Assembly (NCBI RefSeq): GCF_928381505.1
Contig: NZ_CAKMSJ010000001.1
Location: 401,911-465,910, forward strand
Reading direction: 5' to 3'
DNA length: 64,000 nt
Source: Rothia endophytica
GTDB taxonomy: Bacteria > Actinomycetota > Actinomycetes > Actinomycetales > Micrococcaceae
Shown: in pieces, positions 50,253-58,724 of the stretch
Numbering within the stretch: position 1 is the first letter of the stretch
Layout: each line of letters opens with the position of its first letter
Made by a program: the position numbers and the translations under genes
Notes under the pieces: model-generated
What the model saw: only the letters and a program-made list of their open reading frames with translations
Database searches by the model: none
Told to the model about the DNA's origin: nothing

Positions 50253-51257
50253 TTAGGTGCTCGTTGAACGGTAAAGCTGGCTTGAGCACTTTTCCCAGGT
50301 TCCGGGTGCAGTAGGCGAGGTAAAGGCAAGCATGTATTCACCGTCGACCTGCACAATCTCTGCCTTCTTTATTTCGACCTTGCGCTTCTGCGCTAAGAAG
50401 GCAACAGCGTTGGAGGACCGCGCTAGGCTCTCCAAGATGCAGAGGACGCCAGGGGTAAGGAGCTCTTCCAGCGGCAGGGAACGGGTGCTGTCAGCCCCGA
50501 TGCGATCCCCCAGCCAGGTCTGACCTGAGGTTGCCAGCAGCTCTCTCACGTTGAGCCATTCACCCCAGGAGCCTTTGCTCGCCAGTAAACTAAACTTTTG
50601 CCCCACCGGTACCGCACAGGCGAAGTAGTGGATATCGTACCGCTGGTGTCTAAAGTCTGGGGACTGCCAGCGTGCCAGGGGGCGCAGTAGGTCGGTGCGA
50701 AGTTTCAAGCCGCGTTTGCCCAGGTATTCCGCCATGGTTTTATCACCGGCAGCAATCATTTCACGGGCATCCATCTGTTCTAACCCGTCTGAGTGCTCGG
50801 TGACGCTCATTGAGTCAGACCCTGCCAGCAGAATCCCGGTTTCCTCAAAAGCTTCACGGATAGCCCCGGTAACAGCAGCATGAGCTGCTCCGGCGTCCTC
50901 TGCTTGCAGAACGGCTTGCCACTGTGCTGGTGATGGGCCAACCCAGGGCAACGGCTCGGCGTCCGCAGGGGTAATGAGACCACCGGGGAAAGTTACAACA
51001 CCCAGGGGGGATACACCGGTTCGGTAGGTGAGCAGTACCTCAAGCCCGTTTGCGCCATCACGAACAAAGACAACTGAGGCTGCCTGCCGCAGGCTTCGCC
51101 CCGCTACCGCGCCGGTCTCTATAAAAGAGCGTGCCGCCGATTGCAGGGCGCGTGGCACCCTGAAGTAGCGCGCGGCAGGCACGCTGGCGCTAGGTGTGGG
51201 GGCACCTGAGCGAGGCACGGTTTTGAGTGCCCCGGTGTACATTCCCTGGTTAGGCAT
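50253..51257 (-). CDS. NUDIX hydrolase, large actinobacterial type
   Basis: 334 residues. A 70-residue Ser/Pro/Ala-rich head precedes the domain: ASVVFVRDGANGLEVLLTYR, TFPGGLITPADAEP and, after a 30-residue insertion, GAIREAFEETGILLAG. So the NUDIX box is split by a long loop, as in other members of this group related to RNase/ADP-ribose-type hydrolases; substrate unknown. The ATG overlaps the stop of ridA (ATGCCTAA), so both are coupled. M. tuberculosis has ridA-like Rv3678c in the same area. Confidence 0.85.
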   Translation of the reverse strand: MPNQGMYTGALKTVPRSGAPTPSASVPAARYFRVPRALQSAARSFIETGAVAGRSLRQAASVVFVRDGANGLEVLLTYRTGVSPLGVVTFPGGLITPADAEPLPWVGPSPAQWQAVLQAEDAGAAHAAVTGAIREAFEETGILLAGSDSMSVTEHSDGLEQMDAREMIAAGDKTMAEYLGKRGLKLRTDLLRPLARWQSPDFRHQRYDIHYFACAVPVGQKFSLLASKGSWGEWLNVRELLATSGQTWLGDRIGADSTRSLPLEELLTPGVLCILESLARSSNAVAFLAQKRKVEIKKAEIVQVDGEYMLAFTSPTAPGTWEKCSSQLYRSTST

Positions 51258-51726
51258 ACTCAACGATAATTTCAATTTCGACCGGCGAGTCAAGGGGAAG
51301 CACTGGCACCCCTACCGCCGAGCGCGCGTGTTGGCCCGCTTCACCAAAGATTTCACCCAGCAGTAAAGAGGCGCCGTTGATAACGGCAGGCTGAGCTGTG
51401 AAGTTTGGTTCAGAGGCGACGAAACCGACGACCTTGACGACTTTGGTGACCCGATCAAGATCGCCGATGACAGACTTAACCGCGGCCAAAGCGTTGAGCA
51501 GGCTAAGAGCTGCAAGCTCCTGAGCCTTCTCGGAGCTCACGTAAGCGGCGTCCCCGCTGGCGGAGACTTTGCCGCAAGCAGGTAGCTCACCCTTAACGAA
51601 GGGCAACTGGCCAGATGTGTAGACGTAGTTGCCGCTGGTGACGGCCGGGACGTAAGCAGCCACAGGAGCTGCTAGCTCGGGTAGGTTGTAGCCGAGTTCT
51701 CTAATGCGGTCTTCAATCGTTGACAT
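51250..51726 (-). CDS. RidA family protein
   Basis: 158-residue member of the YjgF/Rid family, which hydrolyses reactive enamine/imine intermediates. GNYVYTSGQLPFVKGELPACGKV holds the N-terminal strand and ligand loop, and VVGFVASEPNFTAQPAVINGAS the centre; the C-terminal strand is HARSAVGVPVLPLDSPVEIEIIVEYA, with the Arg (of ARSAVG) that binds the carboxylate and the Leu-Pro pair. ATG 51726 with GAAAGGTGA upstream is preferred over the start at 51762. First gene of a pair with the NUDIX hydrolase. Confidence 0.92.
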   Translation of the reverse strand: MSTIEDRIRELGYNLPELAAPVAAYVPAVTSGNYVYTSGQLPFVKGELPACGKVSASGDAAYVSSEKAQELAALSLLNALAAVKSVIGDLDRVTKVVKVVGFVASEPNFTAQPAVINGASLLLGEIFGEAGQHARSAVGVPVLPLDSPVEIEIIVEYA

Positions 51727-51810
51727 CGCATCACCTTTCACTGGGTAGCATGCACTCAACAACCCCTAAAACTAAAAAGGTTGCTGGTTGAGCCACCGTA
51801 TGGATAAAAA

Positions 51811-51864
51811 GCATTAAACCGGGTCTGCAAGCGCTGCACAGTGCAGGCTGCAAACCCGGCTTTC
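51811..51864 (-). terminator. Terminator after the DUF4177 gene
   Basis: Arms AACCGGGT and ACCCGGCTT enclose an inner hairpin (GCTGCAC/GTGCAG). On the minus strand it is followed by TTTAATGCTTTTT. Confidence 0.65.
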
Positions 51865-51874
51865 AACCAAATCG

Positions 51875-52075
51875 CTAGTTTGACTTCTTACGCTTGAAGT
51901 AGGCGATCGGATTACCCTGAGTCGGTGCCACCATATTGCCGGCAGGAGTTGCACCAGAAGGTGCAGCGCCGGGAAGAACAGTGACGAGCTCCCAACCATC
52001 TTCACCCCACGTATCGAGGATCTGCTTGGTTGCGTGAATCATCAGGGGCACAGTTGCGTATTCCCATTTTTCCAT
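51875..52075 (-). CDS. DUF4177 domain protein
   Basis: 66 residues of the small DUF4177 family: WEYATVPLMIHATKQILDTWGEDGWELVTVLPG is the whole conserved core, followed by a G/P/A-rich loop and a basic end (YFKRKKSN). Cytosolic, no catalytic motif, function unknown. Its counterpart Rv3678A stands beside ridA in M. tuberculosis as here. TAGGCT six bases before the ATG suggests a leaderless transcript. Confidence 0.8.
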   Translation of the reverse strand: MEKWEYATVPLMIHATKQILDTWGEDGWELVTVLPGAAPSGATPAGNMVAPTQGNPIAYFKRKKSN

Positions 52076-52081
52076 AGCTCC

Positions 52082-52087
52082 AGCCTA
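52082..52087 (-). promoter_or_regulatory. -10 box of the DUF4177 gene
   Basis: Minus-strand TAGGCT-GGAGCT-ATG. The spacer also contains GGAG, but it lies too near the ATG for a usual ribosome site. Confidence 0.45.
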
Positions 52088-52305
52088 GACCACCCCGCCC
52101 TAAAAGACGAACAACGAGGGCAACTAGCTATGTGCCGGAGGGCTCACTAAAGCTGGGTAAACGGTGAAAGGATCAGCTCCGAAAGTTCTGGGTAAGCTAC
52201 ACATACCGTAGATAAACCGTTGCTATGTGGTCTTTCTAACCAGCTGTCGCCACACTTCTGCGGTGTCAACGGGGGCAAGCCCATGTACTTTTGCCCATCA
52301 GCCGA

Positions 52306-52311
52306 TAAACT
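52306..52311 (+). promoter_or_regulatory. -10 box of the PBP gene, leaderless layout
   Basis: TAAACT-GATGCA-ATG; no ribosome site is present. The remainder of the 242-base gap (52076-52317) shows no whiB-type or other gene, although relatives often have whiB4 here. Confidence 0.45.
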
Positions 52312-52317
52312 GATGCA

Positions 52318-54453
52318 ATGGCTTCATCTAAGAATCTTCGCAAGAGACACCGCACACCCGGCGATTTTCTGCAGTTCATTGCACTCAGCATCATCGCTGG
52401 CTTTGTGACGGCTCTTATTCTTGTGCCTCCGACTACCGCCTTGAGCGCTACCGCCAGTGCGTCGCTGAACTGGTTCAAGGGCTTGCCCGATACCCTCAGC
52501 GAAGGGCCCCTATCTGAGCCTTCGGTCATTTATGCCAAGGACGGCAAGACCGAGCTCGCCTCCTACTACTCGCAGAACCGCACCGAGATTACTCTCGATG
52601 ACATGTCTCAGCACATGAAGGATGCCATTCTTTCGTCTGAGGACCGCAAGTTCTATGAGCACGGTGCGGTGTCTCCCCTGGGTATTGCACGCGCGGTGGT
52701 CAATAACATCGTTAACCCCGGTGCACGCCAGGGCGCTTCAACCCTCACCCAGCAGTACGTCAATAACCTGTTGATCGACGCGGCAGAGCAAAGCGGTGCA
52801 GAAGCCGGCACTTTGGGCGCCAACAAGGATTACCTCGACAAGATCAAAGAGATTAAACTTGCGATCTCGATGGAGCAGAACCTCTCCAAGGATGACATTC
52901 TGGAGGGCTACCTTAACATCATCAACCTCGGCGGCTCCAACTACGGTGTAGAGGCAGCAGCCTACTATTACTGGGGTATCTCCGCTAAAGAGCTTGATAT
53001 TTCTCAGTCAGCTATTTTGGCGGGCATGGTTGTTTCACCTAATATCTACCGCCCAGACGTAAACCCTGAGCTTTCTAAAGAGCGCCGGGATATTGTGCTA
53101 GGCACTATGTTCCGTGACGGAAAAATTACTGAGGAAGAATACTCTGACGCTCTGAACGAAGACATTGAGCTGGATATTCATAACACGCCCATGGGCTGCT
53201 CTACTGCTGGCGATTCAGCGCACTTCTGCTACTACGCGGTCACTGACTTCTTGAATGATGAAACCTTCGGAGCAACCGAGGACGACCGTGCCAACGCTCT
53301 TTACCGTGGCGGCTACAAGATTGTTACCACTCTTGATCCCGGCGCGCAGGCAGAAGCCAAGAAGCAGGTTGAAGCAACTCAGCCGTCCAGCAACAACGTT
53401 GATGACGTCAACGCATCTCTGGTATCGGTGGAGCCTTCCAACGGCAACATCGTGGCTATGGCTCAGAACTCCGCGTACGGTGAGCAAGACGAGACCAACC
53501 AGAGCTCCTACTACAACTTTAACGCCGGCACCTCCCACGGTGGTACAGCCGGTTACCAGCCGGGTTCTACCTTCAAACCCGTTCTGCTTGCCCAGTGGAT
53601 TAAGGATGGTAAGGGTGTCAACGCCTACATTGATGGCACCTCCCTGCACTACCCCCAGTCCTTCCGTTGGCCTGCGTCCTGTGTTGAAGGCGGTTTCACC
53701 CAGACCCCTGACACCGAAGGCTATAAGTTCCAAAACGCTGAGGGTGGAGCCCAGACCTGGGGCACCGTAGCCTACGGCATGAAGAACTCCATCAACTCCT
53801 ACACCATGAAGATGGCGTCCGTGACCGATGCCTGTGCCCTCAACGACCTGCGTTCAGCCATGCATATCACCGACGGTGCTGGCAATGATGAGCCTTACGG
53901 CCTCAATCAGCCCTCGGCCTACATCGGTGGTTGGCGTAACGGTACCACTCCCCTGATTATGGCTTCTGCCTACGCTGTCTTTGCGAGCGGCGGTATGTAC
54001 TGTGAGCCCAAATCTCTGAACAAGGTGGAAAGCGGTAAGACCGGCGAGGAAGTCAAAACCTACGAGGCTAGCTGTGAACGTGTTCTCGAAGAGGACGTCG
54101 CTAACGGTGTTAACTACGTGCTGAAACAGGTTCTGGTTGATGGCTCCGGTTACCAGCGAGGCATTGGTCTTACCGATGCTTCGGCAGCTAAAACCGGTAC
54201 CACCGATAATTCAACCCAGACTTGGACCGTGGGCTATACCCGCGGCCTGTCAACTGCATCCTGGGTAGGCTCCATGAACTGGGGTTCACGTTCACTCAAT
54301 GGCCTCTCCATCAACGGTAGGTCGTTGGACTACGTGGACGGCGCGACCTACGCGGGCCTGCAGTGGCAGCGTTACATGCAGGCTGAGGCTACAAACTACA
54401 ATACGGACAGGTTTGAGAATCCCTCAGCTTCTGTTCTCGGCACGAGCCAGTAA
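52318..54453 (+). CDS. Class A penicillin-binding protein (PonA2 type)
   Basis: 711 residues, bifunctional peptidoglycan synthase anchored by one N-terminal helix (about 19-43). The glycosyltransferase 51 domain has SSEDRKFYEHGAVSPLGIARA (catalytic Glu) and QGASTLTQQYVNNLL; the transpeptidase has S-x-x-K in PGSTFKPVLLAQ (about 418), S-x-N-like SINSYTM (about 495) and KTGTTDNSTQTW (about 626). There is no PASTA domain at the end, unlike M. tuberculosis PonA2. An insert rich in G, N and D (EAGTLGANKDYLDK) is seen in the GT domain. It lies 10 bases before the metallophosphoesterase gene, as in Rv3682-Rv3683. Confidence 0.93.
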   Translation: MASSKNLRKRHRTPGDFLQFIALSIIAGFVTALILVPPTTALSATASASLNWFKGLPDTLSEGPLSEPSVIYAKDGKTELASYYSQNRTEITLDDMSQHMKDAILSSEDRKFYEHGAVSPLGIARAVVNNIVNPGARQGASTLTQQYVNNLLIDAAEQSGAEAGTLGANKDYLDKIKEIKLAISMEQNLSKDDILEGYLNIINLGGSNYGVEAAAYYYWGISAKELDISQSAILAGMVVSPNIYRPDVNPELSKERRDIVLGTMFRDGKITEEEYSDALNEDIELDIHNTPMGCSTAGDSAHFCYYAVTDFLNDETFGATEDDRANALYRGGYKIVTTLDPGAQAEAKKQVEATQPSSNNVDDVNASLVSVEPSNGNIVAMAQNSAYGEQDETNQSSYYNFNAGTSHGGTAGYQPGSTFKPVLLAQWIKDGKGVNAYIDGTSLHYPQSFRWPASCVEGGFTQTPDTEGYKFQNAEGGAQTWGTVAYGMKNSINSYTMKMASVTDACALNDLRSAMHITDGAGNDEPYGLNQPSAYIGGWRNGTTPLIMASAYAVFASGGMYCEPKSLNKVESGKTGEEVKTYEASCERVLEEDVANGVNYVLKQVLVDGSGYQRGIGLTDASAAKTGTTDNSTQTWTVGYTRGLSTASWVGSMNWGSRSLNGLSINGRSLDYVDGATYAGLQWQRYMQAEATNYNTDRFENPSASVLGTSQ

Positions 54454-54463
54454 GGGTTACACT

Positions 54464-55423
54464 ATGACTTCTTTAAGTTCTTTCGATGTAGCAGCTTCGA
54501 TCCGCTCCGCTTCTAAGACTGTTTCGGCGGTTCTAGCTGCAGGTGCGGTTGCGGGAGCCGCTACGGCAGCTTATGCACGTTTTTACGAGCTCAACAATTT
54601 TGGGGTTCGGCAAGAAATTCTGCCCGTTCTTCCCGCTGGCAGCCCCGACTTTAGGGTGTTGCACATTTCAGATATGCACATGATCCCGGGGCAGAAGCAG
54701 AAGACAGCTTTCATGCATTCCCTAGCGGAGTTGCAGCCTGATTTAGTTATCAATACCGGTGATAACCTCTCCCACATGAGCGGTCTTCCCGCTCTTTTAG
54801 AGGCTCTGGGCCCGCTCTTTAATTTCCCCGGTGTCTACGTACCCGGCTCTAACTGCTACTTTGCCCCCGTTTCTAAGAACCCCGCCCGCTATCTCTGGAA
54901 GAAGAATACCGGGGATGAGGCTGGCACTGAACCGCGCGACCTACTCCCTACTCAAGACATGCACGATGCCTTCGATGCCCGAGGTTGGGTAGGTCTTATT
55001 AACCGCCATGACACCCTGACCATCAATGGTTTGAGGCTAGAATTTTCTGGTGTGGATGATCCGCACCTGAATTACGATCAGCACCCTGGCTTTGCCCCCA
55101 CAGCTTTTGAGGCTGAGCCAGCCCCTAGCGTCCGGCTAGGTGTCTGCCACGCTCCCTACATGCGCACTCTGGGGCGCTTTGTGGATGATGGCGCACAGGC
55201 AATTTTTGCGGGTCACACTCACGGTGGTCAGGTCTGCCTTCCCGGCGGTCATGCGCTGGTCTCTAACTGCGATTTGCCCCCGGAACGTGCCAAGGGCGTT
55301 TCTCTACAGGGAGGTGTTCCGGTACAGGTTTCAGCCGGTTTGGGCACCAGCAGGTATGCGCAGGTACGCCTCTTCTGCCCGCCTGAAGCCGTGCTGGTCA
55401 CTTTGACTTCGGCTCAAAAGTAA
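54464..55423 (+). CDS. Calcineurin-like metallophosphoesterase (Rv3683 family)
   Basis: 319 residues. One N-terminal hydrophobic segment (about 19-38) may anchor it. Metal site motifs: LHISDMHMIPGQ (D-x-H), VINTGDNLSHMSG (G-D-N) and the later GHTHGGQVCLPGG (G-H-T-H). At the position where most metallophosphoesterases have G-N-H-[DE] and close relatives, as I remember them, G-S-N-D, this protein reads GSNCYFAP, so a Cys replaces the usual acid. Substrate unknown; Mg/Mn-dependent phosphate ester cleavage is expected. ATG 54464 lies ten bases after the PBP stop; a longer in-frame start would overlap the PBP gene. Confidence 0.87.
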   Translation: MTSLSSFDVAASIRSASKTVSAVLAAGAVAGAATAAYARFYELNNFGVRQEILPVLPAGSPDFRVLHISDMHMIPGQKQKTAFMHSLAELQPDLVINTGDNLSHMSGLPALLEALGPLFNFPGVYVPGSNCYFAPVSKNPARYLWKKNTGDEAGTEPRDLLPTQDMHDAFDARGWVGLINRHDTLTINGLRLEFSGVDDPHLNYDQHPGFAPTAFEAEPAPSVRLGVCHAPYMRTLGRFVDDGAQAIFAGHTHGGQVCLPGGHALVSNCDLPPERAKGVSLQGGVPVQVSAGLGTSRYAQVRLFCPPEAVLVTLTSAQK

Positions 55424-55427
55424 CCCC

Positions 55428-56795
55428 GTGAGCAGGGTTGTGCGGGTTGCAATCGTGGGCGGCGGCCCGCGTGGTCTATGGGCAGTTGAAGAGCTTGCTC
55501 GCGTTGCACGTGCGCAGAACCTCAGTTGTGAGGTGACGATCTTTGACCCTCAACAGTTGGGCAGGGGCGCCGCCTACAGCCTGGACCAGCCCGCCTACTA
55601 CCTGCTGAACGTGGAGGCTGGCCGGGTTGCTACCGGTTGGGGTCTGCTGAATGAATTTCGGCGTCAGGTGCTGGGTGAGACAGACCCGCTTACCACCTTC
55701 CCGCCGCGCCGCACCGTGGGGCTTTTTTTCCACTTCTCCTGGCAGCATCTTCTGGCAAATCTGCCGACCGGGTTCACCGTGCGCCATGTGCAACAGCGCG
55801 TTACCGATATCGGCCAACTGGCTGATTATGATGCGGTGCTGTCGGTCACCGGACATAACCCCCTGCCTAGCAGTGACGGGGTGCTGAGATCATACGGCGA
55901 CTTGAGTGCGGTAGCTGCCGGCTCCAGTGTGGCCCTGCGCGGGGCAGCACTTTCTTGTATTGATACGGTGCTGGCTTTGACGCTGGGCAGGGGCGGCAAC
56001 TTCTCCGGAGCAACCTATGAGCCCAGCGGTTTTGAACCTGCCACCATGATGCCCTTCTCGCGCAGTGGTCGCTTCATTCAGGTGAAGCCCCCGCAACCCA
56101 CCGAGAGCGAAATGGACCTCTTAGAGAAGTTTAAAGCTCCCCTGGCTCGGGTCACCACGGGCGCCGAGCTGCGTGCCTTTGTCATTGAGGCTGCTTCTGC
56201 CCTGCACGGTGTGCCGCTGACGTGGGAAGATTCACTATCCACTTTGCCCACTGAAGAGCTGATGAGGGTGAGCCTGCTGAGCGAACGTCTGCCGCAACAG
56301 AGCTTTGGCATGGTCTGGAAAAATCTCTACCCCCAGATTATTACCCGGGTTTCACTCGGCGGGCTGGCACTGGATAGCACCTTACGCGAGACCATCGGCC
56401 ACCTGAAACCGCTCACCTTCGGCGCACCCGCCGCACAAATGCACCGCATGTTAGGCCTTGTGGAGGCCGGCCTTTTGGACCTAAGCATGATGGATCGCGC
56501 ACAAGATATTAAAGCGGATTACCTCATCGATACCGTGCAATCCCCGGCGGGTCTAGCAGAAGGTAGCTTCAATGAGACCCTGGCACGGGCATCCGATGCC
56601 GATATCTCCCAGGGCTACCTGCGCACCGATGAACGTGGTTTTGTGGGGACTAGCTCGCGCTGGGCAGCTGCGGGCAGGGTCACCGAGCCCTACGTTCTCG
56701 GTAACGACACGGTCTCGCGGCACAATCACAGCATTATCCCCGCTTGGGCTGAAGCGGTGGGCAGGCTGGCTGACTCTCAGCGGGCGGCTTCGTAA
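55428..56795 (+). CDS. FAD/NAD(P)-binding oxidoreductase-like protein
   Basis: 455 residues. The N-terminal Rossmann motif VAIVGGGPRGLWAVEELARVA (about 7-27) binds FAD; FDPQQLGRGAAYSLDQPAYYLLNV belongs to the NAD_binding_9 family of large FAD proteins that hydroxylate or oxidise unknown substrates. AVLSVTGHNPLP is the second nucleotide-binding segment. The C-terminus GFVGTSSRWAAAGRVTEPYVLGNDTVSRHNHSIIPAWA looks like the conserved end. GTG start 5 bases after the previous stop, without a clear ribosome site, so coupling is probable. Confidence 0.8.
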   Translation: MSRVVRVAIVGGGPRGLWAVEELARVARAQNLSCEVTIFDPQQLGRGAAYSLDQPAYYLLNVEAGRVATGWGLLNEFRRQVLGETDPLTTFPPRRTVGLFFHFSWQHLLANLPTGFTVRHVQQRVTDIGQLADYDAVLSVTGHNPLPSSDGVLRSYGDLSAVAAGSSVALRGAALSCIDTVLALTLGRGGNFSGATYEPSGFEPATMMPFSRSGRFIQVKPPQPTESEMDLLEKFKAPLARVTTGAELRAFVIEAASALHGVPLTWEDSLSTLPTEELMRVSLLSERLPQQSFGMVWKNLYPQIITRVSLGGLALDSTLRETIGHLKPLTFGAPAAQMHRMLGLVEAGLLDLSMMDRAQDIKADYLIDTVQSPAGLAEGSFNETLARASDADISQGYLRTDERGFVGTSSRWAAAGRVTEPYVLGNDTVSRHNHSIIPAWAEAVGRLADSQRAAS

Positions 56796-56879
56796 GCGGG
56801 CTCCTACCTCAACCGGGGACCGTTCGTCAGCTGTGAACCGGTACCTTGACCAGCAGCTAGTGAATATAACATGGATTAC

Positions 56880-58724
56880 ATGTCTTTTAGTCTTCTGCGC
56901 GTCAAACCCTTACCAACGCCCCCTCCAGTTCCCTACGGCGAGCGCAGCCAAGACGATATCTCCCTGTGGGCCTATACGCGCCCGGTCAGGGGACGCTGGG
57001 TTGCTGGTCTCTTGGTAGCCTTGACAGCTGCGGTTCTGGCTATTTCGATTCCCCAGGTTTTGGGGTGGATTATTGACTCGCTTCTCACCAACCAGCCAGT
57101 AGCGTCATCAGTCTGGCTGGGCGGCGCCCTTGTATTTGCGCTAGGTCTTGCCCAGGCGGGTCTTATTCTCTTGCGCAGGCAGCTGGTGGTGGAGCCGGCG
57201 TCCACGGTGGAGAACACCATGCGAATAGACCTCTTTGACCGCCTCTTGCGCTCGCCCCTCAGCTTTCATGACCGCTGGCCCTCAGGGCAGCTACTCACCC
57301 GTGCCATGTCAGATCTGGGCACCATTCGCCGGTGGACCGCCTTCGGTCTGATTCAGCTGATTACTACCGTGGTTCAGGTTGCCGTGGGCACGGCTTATAT
57401 GGCTCGAGGCTCCTGGCAGCTGGCCCTCATTTTTCTGATTAGCCTGCCCCTCACCGTCTTCTTCATTGGGCGCTTTGTGCGTTCCTTTCGCACCCTAACC
57501 CGTGCCTCCCAAGAGAAAGCCGGCGATATAGCGACCACGGTGGAGCAATCGGTGCAGGGCATTAGGGTGCTTAAAGCTCTGGGGAGGGGCGAGCACGCCC
57601 TTGCCGGGTTTGAGAAGGGGTCACGCGAACTCAAGGACCTAGAAATTAAGCGCGGCCGCACCATGGGCACGGTGCAGATGCAGGTCGGCATCATCAGCGG
57701 CCTGACGCTGGCCATCGCGCTTCTGGTCGGGCTCAACCTAGTAGCGGAAGGGAACATGAGTGTAGGTGCTCTCAGCAGCTACTTTGCGACCGCAACTATC
57801 CTGATGGCACAGGTGGAGCGGAGCAGTATGCTGCTCTCCATGTACCTGGGTGCCAAGGTCTCTATAGATCGTCACCGCCAGGTCATGGTGGGTGGAGCTG
57901 GTGAGCAGGTGGGACTAACCCTTGACTCTGATGAGTCTGAGGCTGAAATGCCATCTGCCCAGCTCGGTGGAGCGTCCATCGAGTTCGATCAGGTTCACTT
58001 CAGCTACGGTGAGTCAGAACGCCCCGTCCTCACAGGTTTCAGCCTGGACGTACACCCCGGCGAGATTATTGCTCTGGTCGGTTTAACCGGCTCGGGCAAG
58101 TCAACGGTTCTGCAACTGGCAGCTGGGCTTTACTCCCCTACCGCCGGTTCTCTTCGCATAGATGGGCAGGACGCACGTCGGGTGCCGCTGCCCCAGTTAC
58201 GGTCACGAGTTGCTTTCGCCTTTGAAGAGCCCGTGCTCTTTTCAGCCAGCGTGCGGCAGAACGTTCTGTTGGGCACCCGGCCAGATCTCACCGAAAAAGA
58301 GCAGAATAAGCTACTAGAACGTGCTCTCGATATTTCTGCTGCTGATTTCGTGGCGCAACTACCCCAGGGTGTTGAAACGGTCATCGGAGAAGAGGGCATG
58401 AGTCTATCGGGCGGCCAGCGCCAACGCCTCTCACTGGCGCGCGCCATCGCAGCTGACCCCGGCGTCCTGCTCTTAGATGACCCGCTCTCAGCCCTGGACG
58501 TCAGCACCGAGGAGCGGGTTATCACTAACTTCAAGAAACAGCTAGGTGGAACCACTGTCTTGCTAACCGCACACAGGCCGTCAACCGTGGCTCTAGCTGA
58601 CCGCGTGGTTCTGTTGCAGGAGGGTAGGGTCGCAGCCTTGGGAACCCATAGTGAGCTTTTGAGCAGGTCAGATTACCGCGCCCTGATGGCGCCTAACACC
58701 ACCGGCCAGGGGGCAGAGCAGTGA
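56880..58724 (+). CDS. ABC exporter half, degenerate nucleotide site
   Basis: 614 residues: six transmembrane helices (about 45-330) and an ATPase domain. VGLTGSGKSTVLQLAAGLYS is Walker A, MSLSGGQRQRLSLARAI the signature, and PGVLLLDDPLSALD Walker B followed by Asp instead of the catalytic Glu. With the partner at 58721 it is a heterodimer of the TM287/288 or BmrCD type: this protein supplies the weak Walker B and the good LSGGQ. Start set at ATG 56880, which lies 10 bases from a TATAAC box; an ATG three codons upstream (56871) is also possible. Substrate unknown, perhaps drugs or lipids. Confidence 0.9.
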   Translation: MSFSLLRVKPLPTPPPVPYGERSQDDISLWAYTRPVRGRWVAGLLVALTAAVLAISIPQVLGWIIDSLLTNQPVASSVWLGGALVFALGLAQAGLILLRRQLVVEPASTVENTMRIDLFDRLLRSPLSFHDRWPSGQLLTRAMSDLGTIRRWTAFGLIQLITTVVQVAVGTAYMARGSWQLALIFLISLPLTVFFIGRFVRSFRTLTRASQEKAGDIATTVEQSVQGIRVLKALGRGEHALAGFEKGSRELKDLEIKRGRTMGTVQMQVGIISGLTLAIALLVGLNLVAEGNMSVGALSSYFATATILMAQVERSSMLLSMYLGAKVSIDRHRQVMVGGAGEQVGLTLDSDESEAEMPSAQLGGASIEFDQVHFSYGESERPVLTGFSLDVHPGEIIALVGLTGSGKSTVLQLAAGLYSPTAGSLRIDGQDARRVPLPQLRSRVAFAFEEPVLFSASVRQNVLLGTRPDLTEKEQNKLLERALDISAADFVAQLPQGVETVIGEEGMSLSGGQRQRLSLARAIAADPGVLLLDDPLSALDVSTEERVITNFKKQLGGTTVLLTAHRPSTVALADRVVLLQEGRVAALGTHSELLSRSDYRALMAPNTTGQGAEQ

